From positions 11,608,340 to 11,672,339 of the forward strand of contig OX393555.1 of NCBI GenBank assembly GCA_947650365.1: 64,000 nucleotides of DNA, given 5' to 3'. Shown here one piece after another: positions 43,058 to 54,821 of this stretch. The position numbers and the translations under genes are program-made. Each line of letters starts with the position of its first letter. Position 1 is the stretch's first letter. The notes beneath the pieces are model-generated. The model had not been told where the DNA came from and ran no database searches. It saw only the letters and a program-made list of their open reading frames with translations. The stretch is from Chamaelirium japonicum. Taxonomy: Eukaryota; Streptophyta; Magnoliopsida; Liliales; Melanthiaceae.

Positions 43058-43476
43058 TTAATATATAATATTTGAATGGACTGAGGGGATTATATCTAAA
43101 TATCACTTTTATAGAGGTTTATGTGTAAATAGAGAAGATTGGAGAGGTTGATTTGAAAAACAACCTTTTATTTTATATAGGGCCTTAAAAGTTTGTATCT
43201 AATAGGGGAGATTGGGCTAATTAAGTGTGCCAGACCTTCTTTTCATTCGGGACTTGAGACTATTTAGTTGGGTTTGGATCTTGGAGGCTTCTGTTTTACA
43301 TGGGGCCGTCTTTGGTGACCGCCTTAATGAATTTGTGATCGAGCTGGCCTTGCTTAGTCTTATTCCAAGGGTCCTTAGAAGATTTTGGTTTTTCACCAGA
43401 TTCACCAGTGCGTGCATTCAAAGGAATCCTTGTGGACGATAGGATTTTACCGAAATATCTTCGATGCTAATAAAGA

Positions 43477-43740
43477 TTAGGATAAATTACACTTTGCCCC
43501 TCTGTAGTTTTGCTCAAAAACACTTAACTCCCATGTAGTTTATTTTGTTCCAAATCGCTCCCTAAAGTTTGAAATGTTAGCACAATACACCCTTTTGTCA
43601 ACTACATAATTTCCTTGTTTGGTGATTTTTATCTGATCGAAACTGAATTAAAGGGGGCAAAATGTTGTTTCATAGCTATAGGGGGGTTTAGTGTTTTTAA
43701 GCTAAACTTCAGGGGTTTAGTGTTTTCGTGAGGGATTTCG
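43477..43740. mobile_element. Mutator-like MITE, copy with a degraded right end
   Basis: It begins GGATAAATTACACTTTGCCC and continues with CACTTAAC, CCCTAAAGTTTGAAATGTTA and AAACTGAATTAAA blocks that match the copy at 55243-55496 along their length. Its right terminal repeat is lost. Family assignment is by terminal style only. Confidence 0.65.
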
Positions 43741-43933
43741 GGCGATTGGGTTGCCTTCTTTGTGAGCCAATTAATTGTATATTAATTAAGGGACTTCCCT
43801 TGTGAAGAAGCGAAGGGATGAGCCCCACTCTATGGTTAGATCAAGAGACGACGATTAGATCTATTCGTCCATTTTTGTTTAGTCAACATTTGGTTCTTTT
43901 TTGTCTAATCAGCACAAAATCGCTGTCCCTTGT

Positions 43934-44076
<143 letters not shown>

Positions 44077-44551
44077 GAATACTAGAATATGATATGCGGT
44101 AAATATGATAATCCAATTTAGATGATGTTTTGGAATGTGCTGATTTTTTATGGATTGTTATTCATACCATGGATAGATCATAGAACATACACATAAAATC
44201 AGCACCTTTCAAACTCTATATGTGCATCAAAATTAAAATAATTTAAATAGATGGTTGATAAAAGTCATTTTAAATTTGATAAATCTATATATTTTGAAAT
44301 ATATTGATTTTTTGCACATGTTCTACCATAATATGGATATTATATCCGTTTTAAAAAAATCAGCCAATTACAAAACCTTTAGTTTGATTCCTGCGGACGA
44401 AGATCGTTTCTGTCGACCAAGCGGAACAGAATCCTACAACAAGATCATTTCCAGCTGTCTACGGTTAAGGGAGAGAGATCGGGCCCCACCATTCCTTTCC
44501 TTCTCCCACGTTCATCAAAAATCTACAGATTAATTAATAAATAAATAATAT

Positions 44552-44552
<1 letters not shown>

Positions 44553-44587
<35 letters not shown>
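44553..44587 (+). repeat. (GA)n tract in the leader of the membrane-protein gene
   Basis: A 35-bp GA tract ends about 70 bases before the chosen start codon. GA tracts in plant 5' leaders and core promoters are common and can bind BPC/GAGA factors; binding here is inference. Confidence 0.8.
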
Positions 44588-44588
<1 letters not shown>

Positions 44589-44589
44589 G

Positions 44590-44698
44590 ATGGAGCGGAG
44601 GGAAAGGCGGTGGACCTGATCCGGAGGCGTGGGCGATCACCGGCCGAGGGAGGATGAGATGCGACCAACCGAACCGCTCGACTCTCCGCTGGACCTAG
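44590..44698 (+). promoter_or_regulatory. Two upstream ORFs in the leader
   Basis: An ATG at 44590 opens a 9-codon ORF ending at 44619. A second ATG at 44654 opens a 14-codon ORF that overlaps the main start in another frame and stops at 44698. Scanning ribosomes would meet both before or around the main ATG at 44659, only five bases after the second one. Confidence 0.5.
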
Positions 44699-45573
44699 CC
44701 GTCGCCGCCCTAGCCGCCGCCCTTCTTCTGCTCTCACTCGCCTCCGCCGCCTGCGTCCTCCTCTTCCGCCTACGCACATCCCGCCGCCGCCGCCGCCGCC
44801 TCCGCGGCCTCAACTCCCTCTGGCCCGTCCGCCTCCTACTCGTCCTCTTCGCCTCCCTCTGGGCCCTTTCCGAGCTCCTCCGCCTCCCCCTCCTCCTCCG
44901 CCGCCTCCCCCTCCGCCCCGCCGTCCTCTGCAGCGCCTACACCCTCTCCTCCCAGGCCTTCGCCGAGCCCTGCTTCCTCGCCACTCTCCTCTTCCTCCTT
45001 CGCGCCTCCACCCGCGCCAAGTCCCCCGCCTCCACCGCAGCGGCATTTGCCACCGCCCTCGCCGGTACCCTCCTCCCCTTCCTCGCCCTCCACGTCGTCT
45101 TCCTGTCGATATCCACCTGGGACCTCCGCCGCCTTGGTTTACCTCCATACGTCTTCGGCCGGAGCCACGCTGCCTCACCCCCAGCCCGCTGCTGCTGCCC
45201 CCTCTTCGGCACGGTGCTTCTAGCCGCCCTTGGGGCCGTGTACGTGCCCCTCTTCGTCTCCGCAGGATGGGGAGCGGCGTCGGTGGTGATCAACAAGCGG
45301 CTCCGGGCCCGGATTGACGCCCTCGTTGTCGCCGTGGTGGGGGCGCTCTCCGTCCAGGTGGCGGCGCTCGCGTTCTCGGCGCTCTGGTCCCCTGGTAGCG
45401 GCGCGTCCGAGTGGCTTGCCCTCGTCGCGTTCCTCGCCGTCCTCACCTGCGCCGCCGCCGGTGAGGTGATTCTCGTCTTCCATCCCATTGTCGACGCCCT
45501 CGCCATCCGCGAGGCGGAGCACGCTTCCGTTGTGCGGTTGAGGGAAGAGGATGACGTGCATGGGTGGTGGTGA
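44659..45573 (+). CDS. Plant multi-pass (about seven TM) membrane protein, function unknown
   Basis: This is a single-exon, very GC-rich frame of 304 aa. The first in-frame ATG is at 44659; the frame is open upstream only from a GTG at 44629. Hydrophobic segments fall at about residues 12-36, 52-75, 86-112, 122-147, 177-200, 218-243 and 248-272, so the protein should span the membrane about seven times. A strongly basic loop (RTSRRRRRRLRG) follows the first segment, which by the positive-inside rule places that loop in the cytosol. NSLWPVRLLLVLFASLWALS, a C-C-C cluster near residue 172 and a C-terminal acidic tail are notable. It looks like the plant-specific seven-pass unknown-function families; no enzymatic motif is seen. 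Two upstream short ORFs (44590-44619 and 44654-44698) could lower its translation. Strong codon bias and lack of frame breaks support a real gene. Confidence 0.75.
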   Translation: MRPTEPLDSPLDLAVAALAAALLLLSLASAACVLLFRLRTSRRRRRRLRGLNSLWPVRLLLVLFASLWALSELLRLPLLLRRLPLRPAVLCSAYTLSSQAFAEPCFLATLLFLLRASTRAKSPASTAAAFATALAGTLLPFLALHVVFLSISTWDLRRLGLPPYVFGRSHAASPPARCCCPLFGTVLLAALGAVYVPLFVSAGWGAASVVINKRLRARIDALVVAVVGALSVQVAALAFSALWSPGSGASEWLALVAFLAVLTCAAAGEVILVFHPIVDALAIREAEHASVVRLREEDDVHGWW

Positions 45574-46461
45574 CCTTGGTGGGAAGGGCGTGGTGTTCTC
45601 CAATCGAAAGGGGTGAAACGGTCTTTTTGTGCTTTTTTTTGTTTTTATTTTATTTTTTCTTTTTTTTTTTTAAAGGAAGGGTAAAGGTAAAAGTGTATCG
45701 CTCTAGTGGGTGGATCGGCACACCAAGAATTCATTTTCACACATCAAATACTTTTCGCACCTCCCCATAGCATCCAATTTAAAAATTTTATATATTTACT
45801 CATTGCACGCTTCTAGTTTTTAAAAAACCCTACATTACCCTTCTTCTCCAAAATACTCCACACACACATCCAAACCCTAATACCCTACCTCCTCCATCAA
45901 CTGCTCCGGTAAGCTCCTCTTCGATGTTGTCCGGTAAGCTCCTCTTCGCTGTTTGTCCCTCCACGAGCTCAACTCATCCCCGTACTCCCACGCCCAAGCA
46001 CCTTAGATTCCTCCTCCCATTGATTTTCTCTCCGTCTAACACTCTATCTCCTCCATCAACCGCTCCGACAAGCTCCTCTCTGCCACTTCTTGAGCTCATC
46101 TCCTCTCCGAGCTCCCCCGCCCAAGCGCCATAGGTTCCTCCCCCAGCTCCCCTGTCCAGATCTTACGGCCGACCAGAGTCGAACATTATACAGTACGTTT
46201 GGTCGACCATGGCCAAACATGGTACAATACGTTCGGCAATCAAACATGGTACAATATGTTCAGCCGTGGTCGGCATAACGTACTATATAATGTTCGGCTC
46301 TAGTCGGCCAAACATACTGTACCATGTTCACCTCTGATCGGCCAAACATGTCTCAAACAAAAAAGAGAGGATGTTTTCGTTATTTTACTTGGGAGTAATT
46401 TTGTAAAAAATAAAACTTTCAAACGGGGTTTGGAGAGCAACTATTGGTGTCAATAAGACCA

Positions 46462-46462
<1 letters not shown>
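45574..46462. other. 3' flank of the membrane-protein gene, no further gene
   Basis: A T-rich stretch (45630-45675) lies just after the stop and could belong to the 3' UTR. At 46170-46350 short GGCCAAACATGGTACAATA-like motifs repeat in both orientations. No gene was found. Confidence 0.45.

Positions 46463-46552
<90 letters not shown>
46463..46552. repeat. (CT)n-(CA)n compound microsatellite
   Basis: About 67 bp of CT followed directly by about 22 bp of CA. Confidence 0.95.
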
Positions 46553-46835
46553 TTTCCAAAAACTTTTAATGCCAACAAGAGTTCTTCATTAATGTTGAAC
46601 ATAGACTCCTTAAAGACTTTGTTATGTCATGGAAGTGGGTTAGCAATCGGTTCATTAGCAAACTCCATCCGTGTGAAAACAAACATCAAAACAAAATGTA
46701 TTTGATAGGTGCATCAAAACCTTGTTTGTAACTCCATGTTTTCCATCATTCAATGTCTCCTCTAATTAATGAGAGAAACGCCCCCTCGTCGTCGGCTCCC
46801 CTTTTTCATCCACATCTCTTCCGCTTGCATCCCTC

Positions 46836-47493
46836 TGTGGGTGCAAATTTTGGCAAGAAGTCTGCAAACAGCGGGACCCACCGGCCCTGCCTGGTGGGCC
46901 CCCCGAGTACCACAGCGGGACCTACCGGCCCTGCCTGGTGGGCCCCCCGAAGACCACAGCGGGACCCACCGGCCCTGCCTGTTGGGCCCCCGAAGACAAC
47001 AGCGGGACCCACCAGCCTTACCTGGAGGATCCCCAGATACGACAGCAGAAAACCGCCATTTACCACCAGAGAATCCTATAAATAGCAGAGACTTCGAATG
47101 TAAAAAGGATCCGAAATCCATTTTCCACTCTGAGATCTGATTTTCAGAACCAGAGCTCTGGAATTTCTATCTTCTCACCCTTCACCTCTACTTGATCATC
47201 TTTTTGTCTGTGAAGAGATCAAGAAGGCTTCAGTAGCACTCGGCCTGTCGAGGTTACTTTGAGAAAAGTGTTAGTGAATTCGGGTTGCACCCTATAGCAC
47301 GGAGACGTAGGCTTCGGCTAAACTCCGAGATCACTTCTCGTGTCAAACTCTCTCTCTGATTGTATCTCTCTGTTTACATATCAAAAACTTCAACTTCGAT
47401 CAACAGATCGACCAACGATCTTCGACGTCAACTTCAACTCCAATTGACTGGTGAGGCGAGGTCTTCGGGTCGGCACGAAGATTTTCCCCCACA
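46836..47493 (+). mobile_element. Solo LTR, 658 bp, TSD CCCTC
   Basis: It starts TGTGGGTGCAAATTTTGG, ends GATTTTCCCCCACA, and has a perfect CCCTC duplication at 46831-46835 and 47494-47498. Its ends closely resemble those of the 7.5-kb element (TGTGGGTGCAAA..TTTCCCCCCACA), so the two belong to related families. A TATAAATA box at 47077-47084 gives plus orientation. Four imperfect copies of a 44-bp unit (GCGGGACCCACCGGCCCTGC plus TGGTGGGCCCCCCGA) fill 46870-47020. Confidence 0.88.
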
Positions 47494-47498
47494 CCCTC

Positions 47499-48259
47499 GA
47501 TGTTTCTTTAATTCATCGTTAGTACAATTACGATTTGTTACTGTCTAGTGTGGTTATCTTTTGTAACCACCCACAATCCATAACCTTGTAACGATATATA
47601 TCCCATATTAATACTTGGTGTGGCTATAACCACCCACTATCCATATTATTGAAACAAACTTTATGGTTAATATAAGCACGGCTTGCTTAGATATTCACAT
47701 TGAGCATAGCACAACAAAGTCTTCTCTTCTCTTCTTTGTGTTCAAAGGCCATCACCTTGGATAGAACACCTGTTGCGAGAAAAAAAAAAACCATAATCCC
47801 TTCCAATTGTCGCTAAAGTAGCAAAAACTAGATGATTGATTAATAACCTGTGGTAGATCGATAATAAATTTTAGAGAAATATTATATTAGAAACTAGTGC
47901 TATAATTTTTAAAAGGAGAAAACTCTATTAAGTTCCCCCTTCAATTAGGGTTCAATAGAGATTTTTCTTTTCATTGATGAAGCCACAGGTAATACCTATA
48001 AACTTAGAATTATCAATTCAAGGACCAAGCAATTCAGCACACAAATTGAATGATGATTCAATCTGGTCTTACCCAGAAACAATAAAAAATGATCAAAGTC
48101 AACATTTCAATGTGTTTATCATCATCATCATCATTGAATACCCAAAGAAGAAAAATTTTATCATAATCACACCCCCACTAGAAACAGTAACTGAGGATGA
48201 AATTGTTTATTTCAAAACTTGAAATCCGGCATAAAACTCATTTCAAAAAACAAAAACTA
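47499..48259. other. AT-rich intergenic DNA
   Basis: A GTGTGGTTAT..TAACCACCCA block occurs twice (about 47549 and 47619), possibly an old LTR edge. No gene was recognised. Confidence 0.4.
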
Positions 48260-48498
48260 AGGCCCTGTTTGGTTCGAAGTATCTTAAGGTATTATGATTA
48301 TGAGCATTATATGTACGAGTATTCGCCTTATGGCTTATTTGGGGTATTGAGTTTCCTCAACTACGAGATATTCCAGAGACACCAAATCGACTTACTGCAT
48401 CGGATACTGCAAAACAAATAAGGCAAGCCATGCACTGTATTTTAGTATTTACCTCAAAGAGACTTACTACACCGGATACTTTGAAACAAAAAGAGCCT
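48260..48498. mobile_element. hAT-type MITE, 239 bp
   Basis: The left end AGGCCCTGTTTGGTTCGAAG and the right end in reverse complement, AGGCTCTTTTTGTTTCAAAG, are imperfect inverted repeats of the (A/G)GGCCCTGTTTGG type common in plant hAT MITEs. Internal TACTGCATCGGATACT and TACTACACCGGATACT repeats are present. The flanking 8 bases are A-rich and match only partly. Confidence 0.6.
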
Positions 48499-48554
48499 AA
48501 AATTCAATCACTTGCTTCACCAACTTCGTATATAATAATGGTCATAACCAACCC

Positions 48555-48770
48555 ACCAGGGGATAGGAGAGTTTGCAAAGCAACTGATGTTTAGGCGAAC
48601 AGGTAGTGGGTACGTTCAACTCCACCACCCCTTGATTTACCCAGGAGTGTAGTGGGAATTACCGAGTGGGTCGAGACGTCGAGCTTCACTGTCGGAGGGA
48701 TTTGCTCGAGCCCGAAGTAGGCCAGTGCCTGAAAGGTTTGGAACCACCCACCGATCTCAAAAAACATAAT
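48555..48770 (+). mobile_element. tRNA-derived SINE, third copy
   Basis: It starts ACCCACCAGGGGATAGGAGA, with the A-box region TTTGCAAAGCAACTGATG, a B-box-like GTTCAACTCC, the body motif GTGGGAATTACCGAGTGGGT and the end CTGAAAGGTTTGGAACC, then GATCTC plus an A-rich tail. The tail is followed by (AAT)n and (GAT)n runs at 48766-48803. Confidence 0.75.
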
Positions 48771-48803
48771 AATAATAATAATGATGATGATGATGATGAT
48801 GAT

Positions 48804-49814
48804 TACCATGCACGAATGACATGGTTGAGAAATAGAAAAGGGAGGAAAGGAATATAACAAATCTAAAAGTAATCTAATTGGAAAGTGTATGATGCTTCCC
48901 AATGAGTCTTGATCCAACGGCTTAAGTTTGAGCAATGATTGATTACAGGTGAGAAGCTACAGCTAATGGGATAAAGAGGAAGACCGAAGACAAAAGTTAA
49001 AGGTAAAAAGGTCATCTCTTTCATGTACCCTCTGTTAACCTCCCCATACAGCCCAGGCTTTGGGGCATAAGGGTATCTACAAGTGGTATCGGAGCTCAGA
49101 TTGGCCCAGGCCTATGTCAAGTCAGTGAAGGAGCTAGTCAGGAGGAGTGTTTGCTATGCACCCGGGACCTCCATGGTGCGCCCGTCCTCAAAAAATCCAT
49201 GTGCCAACATTTATTATTGACTCGATCAAACTTGCTTTTCCTGTCATTTATCGGTATGCCGCCACTTGTTCCGATGATATTTTGGAGAAACAACATGCAA
49301 CCGAACCCCCTTACTTTATAATATTATGTATGTTAATCGAATCTCAATCATGTTCATTGCCCGCACTCACGGACAAATTGTCGATAAAAGAAATCATAGG
49401 CTAATCAATAAAGGGGATTCGCAAGAATTATAGAAGTTGACTTACCAACTCATCTAAAAGCTCAAACTGTTAAAGAAGGGTAAAAAATAAATATCAAAGG
49501 ACTTAACAATTAAAACATGGAATCTTTGACTAAAATAGAAAGAAAAAAAAAATCAATGAACACATGGATCCACCTAAGCTTTTTGTGAGAAGTAGCAATA
49601 AGTTCATCAATGAGAACTCATATGAAATAAAGCAATGCTATTCAGCCATTCGATTTTTCATTCAGACCATGCCATCTTCATGTTCATCGGATCATGTGCC
49701 ACATCAGGATGGCTTGATTCGGAAGGAAAACACGATGAATGAAAAATATTTTTCTAAAAAATATGGGCAATGATTACTAGATTTATTTGAGTGAGTGTGG
49801 AAGTCCATGATGTG
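48804..49814. other. Intergenic DNA with a possible Copia primer site
   Basis: TGGTATCGGAGC at about 49086-49097 differs by one base from the usual Copia initiator-Met primer site and follows ..TATCTACA, as an LTR end would. The upstream LTR and downstream gag could not be delimited. No gene was found in the rest. Confidence 0.35.
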
Positions 49815-50080
49815 TCAACCTTTTTTTAGGAAATTATATACCATTTTTATTTTGGTAAGTTGGGAGATGGTCATTACAGAATAACCTAGAGGTCTTTCCA
49901 AACTAGGGAAGACATAGCATCAGAAAATAATAGACTATCAATAACCTTCCGCACCATTGCGGCGTGCTTCCTTCGCAAACCAATGTGCAGCACCATTGTC
50001 ACACTGCGGAGTCCACTGCATTGACACCACCGATAGCTACAGCCATAGCTTATGACACTCTAAGAGATTACAATAAACAC
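49815..50080 (-). pseudogene. 3' end of an L1-type LINE
   Basis: A minus-strand frame reads NGAAHWFAKEARRNGAEGY then stop, like the conserved C-terminal helix of the RNase H-type domain in plant L1 ORF2 (..AAHWLAK..). It is followed on the minus strand by a short 3' UTR. The rest of ORF2 is missing, as expected for a 5'-truncated LINE. Confidence 0.5.
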
Positions 50081-50082
50081 AA

Positions 50083-50279
50083 AACCCATCAGGGGATAGG
50101 GGAGTTGGTAAGCAACTAATGCTTTGGTAAGGAGGTTGTGAATTCAATTCCTCCCCTTTTTACCCAGGACTGTGTAGGAAAATTTTTGAGTGGATCAATG
50201 TGTAGTCCCTAAGAGATTGGTCTGAGTTCCAAGTGGGTCTATTGCGTGAAAGGTTTCGGGACAACCGTCGATATCAAAG

Positions 50280-50283
<4 letters not shown>
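50083..50283 (+). mobile_element. tRNA-derived SINE, fourth copy, running into (TA)n
   Basis: It starts AACCCATCAGGGGATAGGGG, with the A-box region TTGGTAAGCAACTAATGC, a B-box-like GAATTCAATTCC, the body and GTGAAAGGTTTCGGGACAAC. Its A-rich tail (ATATCAAAGAATTA) passes straight into the first long TA tract of the foldback cluster. Confidence 0.75.
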
Positions 50284-50932
<649 letters not shown>

Positions 50933-50949
50933 TCTCTCTCTCTCTCTCT

Positions 50950-51322
<373 letters not shown>

Positions 51323-51334
51323 AAGAGAGAGAGC

Positions 51335-51989
51335 AGTGATACATTGCGGCCGGGGTTAGCGGGCCGGGGGGTTTACAGGCCGTCCGATTATCCGTTCCAA
51401 CGATCGGGATTCAACCCCCCACCGACCATCGTTGTTACTGTGGCGGCCACAGTAACAGCGATTTCGGTGGGGGGTTGAATCCCGATTGTCCGATCGGCGT
51501 GAATCGAACGACCCAAATTCTTTCCGCCTGATTAAAAGGTGTAGCCGTTCGATCGAATGATTGAACGGATGAGATCCTGTGGGAAACAATCGAATAGGAC
51601 AAAAAGTAATGATAGTAATCATTATTTTTTGTCGATTGTTTCCCACGGGATCTTATCCGTTCGATCATTCAATCGAACGACTACACTTTTTAACCGGACA
51701 GAAAGAATTTGGACCGTTCGATTCAAGCCGATCAGACGGCCGGAGTTCATTCGGACCACCAAAATCGGGGCGGAAAGGATTTAGGCCATTCGATTCACGA
51801 TGATCGAATGGCCAGAGTTCAACCCCCCCCCCCCCCCACCGAAATCGCTGTTACTGTGGCCGCCACAGTAACAGCGATGGTCGGTGGGGGGTTGAATCCC
51901 GATCGTTGGATCGGATGATCGGGCGGCCTTTAAACCCCCCAGCCCGCCGCACGAAAGCCGCACGCTAACCCCGGCCGCAATGTATCACT
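51335..51989. mobile_element. Large foldback element, 655 bp
   Basis: The terminal repeats are perfect over 26 bases: AGTGATACATTGCGGCCGGG.. at 51335 and its complement ending ..CCGCAATGTATCACT at 51989. Further arms match with scattered differences, for example GGTGGGGGGTTGAATCCCGA, and CGATTGTTTCCCACGGGATC against its complement around the centre at about 51610. CAGTAACAGCGAT next to its own complement makes sub-hairpins in each half. Flanking GA and CT tracts continue the symmetry. A run of 15 C lies at about 51823-51837. No transposase is encoded. Confidence 0.88.
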
Positions 51990-52001
51990 ACTTTCTCTCT
52001 C

Positions 52002-53250
<1,249 letters not shown>

Positions 53251-53256
53251 CACACT

Positions 53257-54404
53257 AAAACGGAAGCCTCTCCCGTGTTGTGACACGTGGACGTCTTTTA
53301 AAGAACTAGAATCCTTCTTCTATGTGTAAACGCGGCTCTCTTTTAAATCCTATTAAAAACCTACCATAAAGATGATAAATACTCATTCAAAGGGATTTAA
53401 TGTTACTATCTCTCTCTAACAAGTGATGTCGTTTGTGCCAAATGACATGCATTAAACTCATCCGGACATTGATGACAAAAATGGAGTCCTCTCTTCTGTT
53501 CTATGACAAATGGACCACTTTAAAGAACCAGAATCCTTCTCTCATGTGTGAACGCGATTCTCTCATAAATCTTATTTAGAATCTAATATAAAGATGATAA
53601 ATACCCCATACAATTGTATTTAATGATCAATTGATGTTAATTAGAAAATTCATTAGTAATATCTTTTTCTCTCTCTAACAAGTGAATCACACTTGGATTA
53701 GTGAATCGTAATCTCTGAAGATTGCACACTTATTCGGACGGTTGTGATGTTTTTGCTAAGTGGTGTGCATCAAGTTCATCCGGGCATTGCCCGGGTTTCT
53801 TACTTGTATTTACTAAAATGGAAGCCTCTCTCCCGTGTTGTGACACGTGGACGTCTTTTAACGAGCTAAATTTTTTCTTCCGTGTATGAACACGGCTCTC
53901 TTTTAAATCCATTTAGAAACCTATCATAATGATGATAAATTTTTATTTATTTATATTTAATGGTCATTTGATGTTAATCTCTCTCTAACAAGTGAATCAC
54001 ACTCACTTCATATTTCACACTTCCTTGAATAGTTGCAATATCGTCTTTGCCAAATGGCATGCATCAAGCATATTCGGGCATATCCCGGGTTTCTTACTAG
54101 TATATATTAAAATGGAAGCCTCTCTCCTATGTTGTGACACGTGGACGTCTTTTAAAAATGTAAAATTCTTCTTCCGTGTGTGAACGCGGCTCTCTTTTAA
54201 AAGCGTTTAAAAACATAAAGATGATAAATTTTCATTCAATGACATTTAATGATCATTTGATGTTAATCTCTCTTTCTTTCTCTCTAACAAGTGAATCACA
54301 CTCACTTAAGTTTTCGCACTTCTTCGAACAGTTGCGATGTCACCTTTGTCAAATGGTGTGCATTAAGCACATTTATATATTGTCCGGGTTTCTTACTAGT
54401 AATA
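53257..54404 (+). mobile_element. Tandem array of Helitron-like elements, three to four units
   Basis: Units begin CTAAAATGGAAGCCTCTCTC and contain TGTTGTGACACGTGGACGTC and GAACGCGGCTCTCTTTTAAA. They end with a GC-rich hairpin (CCGGGCATTGCCCGG at 53779-53793) a few bases before CTTG or CTAG in GGGTTTCTTACTAGT. Ends lie at about 53802, 54094 and 54395, so units are about 295 bp. The first unit is longer (about 545 bp) and contains an internal partial duplication at 53487-53590. Hairpin followed by CTRR and T is the Helitron 3' signature; no Rep/helicase is present. Confidence 0.65.
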
Positions 54405-54767
54405 TTAAAAGGGCAGATTCTCTGCAAATGTCGGGAGATTCTTGCAGATGCATGAAGTTTCTCACCAAAATAGAAAGAAAAAAAAAAAAACAATTATCGT
54501 GGGTCTGCACGTGCCAGGATCCCCGCCATCGTGCTTCACGTGCCAGGATACAGGCGTGAGGCCAAACAGCAACCAGTCTTCCAGTGCTGATGCGTCCAAA
54601 ACCCTTTGGCAGATAAGGTCCAAGGCCCATGATGGTAACACGTGGGGGGGCCCATTTATCCTCTGTGAGCCTGGGCTCTGGGCTACATCTGTTTGGGCAT
54701 GGAACTCCACAATCTTGCCATCTTGGAGATTATAATAGGAAACCAAAAAACTTGGAGTTTATATTAA

Positions 54768-54772
<5 letters not shown>
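54405..54772. other. Promoter region of the reductase gene
   Basis: This is the 370 bases between the Helitron array and the leader GA tract. CACGTGCCAGGAT occurs twice (54507-54550), a possible duplicated ACGTG-box element. No TATA box was recognised with confidence; ATTATAAT at 54728-54735 is a weak candidate. Confidence 0.35.

Positions 54773-54818
<46 letters not shown>
54773..54818 (+). repeat. (GA)n tract just before the reductase start codon
   Basis: About 46 bp of GA ends two bases before the ATG at 54821, so it forms the end of the 5' leader. The other host gene in the window also has a GA tract in its leader. Confidence 0.9.

Positions 54819-54820
<2 letters not shown>

Positions 54821-54821
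<1 letters not shown>

Noticed and set aside
44810-45603. Minus-strand Gly/Arg/Glu-rich frames opposite the membrane-protein gene
   Set aside because: They are shadows of a GC-rich gene with strong third-position bias; the plus frame has clear membrane segments.
46762-47121. Overlapping frames with GPTGRAGGSRC-type repeats
   Set aside because: They translate the 44-bp repeats of the solo LTR at 46836-47493 on both strands.
49086-49097. Copia element starting at the primer-site-like TGGTATCGGAGC
   Set aside because: The motif alone is not enough: no LTR boundary or gag could be found on either side, so it is recorded only as a possibility in the spacer entry.
48555-50283. tRNA genes at the SINE heads
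   Set aside because: The A- and B-box-like words fit a tRNA-derived SINE promoter, but no full cloverleaf or anticodon arm could be drawn and the copies continue into a shared SINE body.
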